DNA from: Bacillota bacterium
GTDB lineage: Bacteria > Bacillota > Clostridia > Oscillospirales > Ruminococcaceae
DNA: 16,865 nt
Direction: 5' to 3'
Assembly (NCBI GenBank): GCA_029550985.1
Contig: JAKPGH010000160.1
Location: 1-16,865 of the forward strand
Part shown: piece after piece, positions 14,685 to 16,865 of the stretch
Numbering within the stretch: position 1 is the stretch's first letter
Layout of the letters: each line of letters begins with the position of its first letter
The notes under the pieces: generated by a model
What the model was told of the DNA's origin: nothing
Database searches by the model: none
What the model saw: the letters and a program-made list of their open reading frames with translations, nothing else
Translations under genes and position numbers: made by a program

Positions 14685-14948
14685 ATGTCCGAAGCGGAGC
14701 ACAGGTCCCTAATCGGCGAGGCGGAGCAAATTGATGTCGACGCCGTCATGGCCGAATACGACAGGGAATCAAATACAAGGCATTATCAAGGAGTACCGAA
14801 GAAGGTCGTAAGGTATTTTCTGGCGGCCTATTCGCTCTTCTTATTCTATATGAATCTCATCAGCGTCTGGCCTGAGCAGATACGGCGCGGGTCGTTTGTG
14901 GGGCTGGTCATAGCCATCGCATTCACGCTTTATCCGGCGCGGAAATAA
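14685..14948 (+). CDS. TRAP transporter fused permease, N-terminal fragment before an in-frame TAA
   Basis: ATG 14685 lies 7 bases behind GGGAGG, so this is the true start of the permease gene. 87 codons follow: a hydrophilic N-terminus (about 1-44), then two membrane segments (about 46-62 and 70-84). TAA at 14946-14948 stops the frame right after TLYPARK, in the loop between the second and third membrane helices. The same frame is open again from the next codon through 16631. TRAP fused permeases (4TM plus 12TM) normally run about 640 residues without a break; the two pieces together give 647 coding codons plus the stop. So this is half of a broken gene, or a sequence error, and not a natural small subunit. 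Confidence 0.8.
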   Translation: MSEAEHRSLIGEAEQIDVDAVMAEYDRESNTRHYQGVPKKVVRYFLAAYSLFLFYMNLISVWPEQIRRGSFVGLVIAIAFTLYPARK

Positions 14949-14969
14949 TCCGCGAAGAAAGTCAACTTC

Positions 14970-16631
14970 GTGCCCTGGTACGATATCGTGCTCGGCCTCG
15001 TCGGGATGGCATGCTTCTTTTATTACGTTTTCAATTTTGAGGCCATTGCGGGCAAAGCCACCCGCATCTCGAAGCTGGACGTAGCCGTGGCGGTCGTCGG
15101 CATTCTAATCGTCGCGGAGGTTTGCCGGCGGGTTGTCGGATGGCCGATTCTGGTCGTGGCCGGCGGGTTTATCGTCTATGCCTTTTCGGCCGGCTACTCG
15201 CTCACGCGGATTTCCTACACCCTTTTCTACACGCTGGACGGCGTAATCGGCACGCCTATCGGCGTTTGCTCCACCTTCATCGTCCTTTTCATCATTCTTG
15301 GCGCGTTTCTGGAAAAGACGAACATTGGGGCATTTTTCATCGACCTGGCCAACTCCGTCGCCGGAAAAGCCTCCGGCGGACCGGCCAAGGTGGCGGTCAT
15401 TGCCAGTGCACTGGAAGGGATGTATTCCGGCAGCTCGGTGGCAAACACCGTCGGCTCTGGCAGCGTGACGATCCCCATCATGATGAAAACGGGCTACGAC
15501 AAAAACTTTGCGGGCGCGGTTGAGGCCGCGGCATCCACAGGCGGCCAGATCATGCCGCCCATCATGGGTGCCGCCGCTTTTCTGATGGCGGAGATGACCG
15601 AGCTGCCCTACGCGACCATCGCCGTCGCGGCCATATTCCCGGCGGTCCTGTATTTCACCGGAATCTTCCTGATGGTACATTTCGAGGCCAAAAAGCTCGG
15701 GCTAAAGGGTCTCCCGAAGGAGTCGATTCCAAATTTCTTCAAGCTGTTTTTCCGCAAAGGCTATCTGCTGACCCCCATAGCGGTGCTGGTGGGCACCATG
15801 TCCTACGGCTTCACGGCCTCCCGGGCTGCGTGCCTGGCGATTCTCGCGGCCATCATCGTCAGCTTGTTCTCGAAGGAGACACGGCTGACACCGACGACCT
15901 TTGTGGATGCGTTGGAAAACGGTGCGAAAAATACCATCGGCGTTGCGGCGGCCTGCGCGATTGCCGGCATCATCGTCGGCATCGTGTCCCTCTCCGGCAT
16001 CGGACTCAAGCTGGCCGACGGGATGCTGACCCTCTCAGGCGGTATTGACATCATCGCGCTCGCGCTGACGATGATTGCCTGCATCATCCTCGGCATGGGC
16101 GTTCCGACGACGGCCAACTACGTCATCATGTCGACGATTACAGCCCCGATTATCCTGCAGCTGATTCCCGGCACCCCCGTGCTGGCGGCGCACATGTTCG
16201 TATTTTACTTCGGCATCGTGGCGGATATCACTCCGCCGGTTGCTCTGGCCGCTTATGCCGGCGCCGCAATCTCGGGGGGCAACCCGATCAAGACCGGCGT
16301 CATCGCCACGAAACTCGCCATCGCGGCGTTCATCATCCCGTATATGTTTGTGCTCAACCCCTCGATGCTCCTGATTGATTCACATATTGTGGACATCGTG
16401 CAGATTATTTGCACCTCGCTCATCGGCATGTTTGCCATCGCCGCCGGTCTCGAGGGCTACATGAAAAAGCCCATGCCCTGGTGGCAGCGGCTACTGTCCA
16501 TCGGCGCAGGGCTCGCCCTCATCGATCCCGGGCTCATCACCGACATCTGCGGTATTGCGGTCATTGTTTTCATTGCGATACTCCAATACGGCGACAAGGG
16601 CAAGGTACTGGAGAGCCGGGCGGACGCATAA
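14970..16631 (+). CDS. TRAP transporter fused permease (4TM/12TM), main part after the in-frame TAA
   Basis: This piece continues the frame of the fragment ending at 14948. It carries the rest of the small-subunit helices and the whole large (DctM-like) subunit, about 553 residues from a GTG at 14970; 21 bases after the TAA no good ribosome binding site is seen (only GAAGAAAG). Family marks are GAFLEKTNIGAFFIDLAN, SGSSVANTVGSGSVTIP, AASTGGQIMPPIMGAAAFLM, GMGVPTTANYVIMSTI and FYFGIVADITPPVALAAYAG. All these are intact, with no other stops, so the lesion is recent, suppressible, or an artefact. The enzyme would drive uptake of the TAXI ligand using a Na+ or H+ gradient. The gene ends in tandem stops TAATAG and a strong terminator follows. 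Confidence 0.88.
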   Translation: MPWYDIVLGLVGMACFFYYVFNFEAIAGKATRISKLDVAVAVVGILIVAEVCRRVVGWPILVVAGGFIVYAFSAGYSLTRISYTLFYTLDGVIGTPIGVCSTFIVLFIILGAFLEKTNIGAFFIDLANSVAGKASGGPAKVAVIASALEGMYSGSSVANTVGSGSVTIPIMMKTGYDKNFAGAVEAAASTGGQIMPPIMGAAAFLMAEMTELPYATIAVAAIFPAVLYFTGIFLMVHFEAKKLGLKGLPKESIPNFFKLFFRKGYLLTPIAVLVGTMSYGFTASRAACLAILAAIIVSLFSKETRLTPTTFVDALENGAKNTIGVAAACAIAGIIVGIVSLSGIGLKLADGMLTLSGGIDIIALALTMIACIILGMGVPTTANYVIMSTITAPIILQLIPGTPVLAAHMFVFYFGIVADITPPVALAAYAGAAISGGNPIKTGVIATKLAIAAFIIPYMFVLNPSMLLIDSHIVDIVQIICTSLIGMFAIAAGLEGYMKKPMPWWQRLLSIGAGLALIDPGLITDICGIAVIVFIAILQYGDKGKVLESRADA

Positions 16632-16689
16632 TAGCGGGACCTCCAAACCCCGGCGGCATAACATCTCGCCATCTGTCACAAGAACAATT

Positions 16690-16731
16690 AAAAAGGACCG
16701 GGCTCCAAACAGTCGGAGCCCGGTCCTTTTT
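16690..16731 (+). terminator. Terminator of the TAXI-TRAP operon
   Basis: A perfect 17-bp stem (16690-16706 with 16715-16731), core GGACCGGGCTCC/GGAGCCCGGTCC, has an 8-base loop and ends in TTTTT GTC. It lies 58 bases after the permease stop. The A-tract before the stem makes it usable in both directions. Confidence 0.95.
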
Positions 16732-16740
16732 GTCTAGTAA

Positions 16741-16763
16741 AACCACTCGCTAGGCGAGTGGTT
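16741..16763 (+). repeat. Subterminal hairpin of the IS200/IS605 left end
   Basis: AACCACTCGC (16741-16750) pairs perfectly with GCGAGTGGTT (16754-16763) around a 3-base loop TAG. In IS200/IS605 elements such imperfect or perfect hairpins close to the ends are bound by the TnpA dimer as single-stranded DNA. Confidence 0.75.
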
Positions 16764-16800
16764 CAAAAGAGGCTTTTGCCGATGAGAAAGACAATAAAAA

Positions 16801-16858
16801 CTCCCTTTGCTAGAATAGAAGTGCGGTCTGCCAACTGCACAAGAAATAGCAAAGGGAG
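16801..16858 (+). promoter_or_regulatory. Long leader hairpin hiding the tnpA ribosome binding site
   Basis: CTCCCTTTGCTA (16801-16812) pairs perfectly with TAGCAAAGGGAG (16847-16858), which contains most of the Shine-Dalgarno sequence. Inside, GTGCGGT (16821-16827) can pair with ACTGCAC (16834-16840) with one G-U pair. This would block translation of the transposase, as is established for the leader of Salmonella IS200 tnpA. Confidence 0.7.
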
Positions 16859-16865
16859 GACATTC

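Larger units (their letters stand above)
16735..16865 (+). mobile_element. Left end of an IS200/IS605-family insertion sequence (transposase starts beyond the window)
   Basis: The end of the window has the layout of an IS200-type left end. First comes a short subterminal hairpin, AACCACTCGC/GCGAGTGGTT, then a leader of about 100 bases, then a strong ribosome binding site AAAGGGAGGA at 16851-16860 followed by ACATTC at the edge, so that an ATG is expected at about 16866. No coding base of tnpA is inside the window, so the family call rests on this architecture and on my recall of similar leaders in gut Clostridia. The exact left boundary is uncertain by a few bases. IS200/IS605 elements move as single strands by a HUH Tyr transposase and make no target duplication. 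Confidence 0.65.

Noticed and set aside
14946..14948. Selenocysteine or pyrrolysine recoding of the TRAP permease stop
   Set aside because: Those use TGA and TAG; the codon here is TAA, so neither known mechanism applies.
1..16865. CRISPR array, tRNA or rRNA genes, phage or defence genes
   Set aside because: No regular spaced repeats, cloverleaf candidates, rRNA segments or recognisable phage or defence proteins were seen on either strand.

Overview
The window is a stretch of a bacterial chromosome. I read it as an anaerobic member of the Clostridia (Firmicutes), an inference from strong AGGAGG-type ribosome binding sites, many short hairpin terminators with T tracts, the DapL variant of lysine/diaminopimelate synthesis, and the mix of an ABC branched-chain amino acid importer with a TAXI-type TRAP transporter. 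The genus cannot be read from the sequence alone.

Layout. Bases 1-2028 (+): the 3' end of an RlmI-like 23S rRNA methyltransferase, then hisH and hisF, closed by a strong hairpin (2048-2083). Bases 2091-4249 (-): dapF and dapL, the last two steps leading to meso-diaminopimelate in the DapL pathway, preceded by a short leader ORF that overlaps dapF by ATGA. Bases 4278-6203 (-): a purine-salvage-like pair, an NCS2-type permease followed by an APRT-like phosphoribosyltransferase, with a promoter that carries a near-perfect palindrome and a terminator at the end. Bases 6330-6947 (-): a HEAT-repeat-like gene that appears to be split by two mutually compensating frame changes. Bases 7042-12621 (-): livK, then livH-livM-livG-livF and a CBS-CBS-ACT protein. 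Bases 13101-16731 (+): the divergent operon of a TAXI substrate-binding lipoprotein, a DUF1850 protein and a fused TRAP permease. The permease gene has one in-frame TAA. The last about 130 bases are the left end of an IS200/IS605-family element whose transposase starts just past the window edge.

How the genes work together. livK has a good promoter and its own terminator. livHMGF and the CBS-ACT gene have a second candidate promoter downstream of that terminator, so the abundant binding protein and the membrane complex may be controlled separately. The CBS-CBS-ACT gene is tightly coupled to livF, which suggests a nucleotide- and amino-acid-sensing partner of the importer. The TAXI lipoprotein captures an unknown, probably carboxylate, substrate outside the membrane and hands it to the TRAP permease, whose coding sequence is interrupted here.

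No CRISPR array, tRNA, rRNA or defence cassette was found. The most unusual observations are the nonsense codon in the TRAP permease, the doubly frameshifted HEAT gene, the dapF leader with a terminator-like hairpin behind its candidate promoter, and the liv operon with its CBS-ACT appendage. None of these is convincing evidence for a wholly new system.
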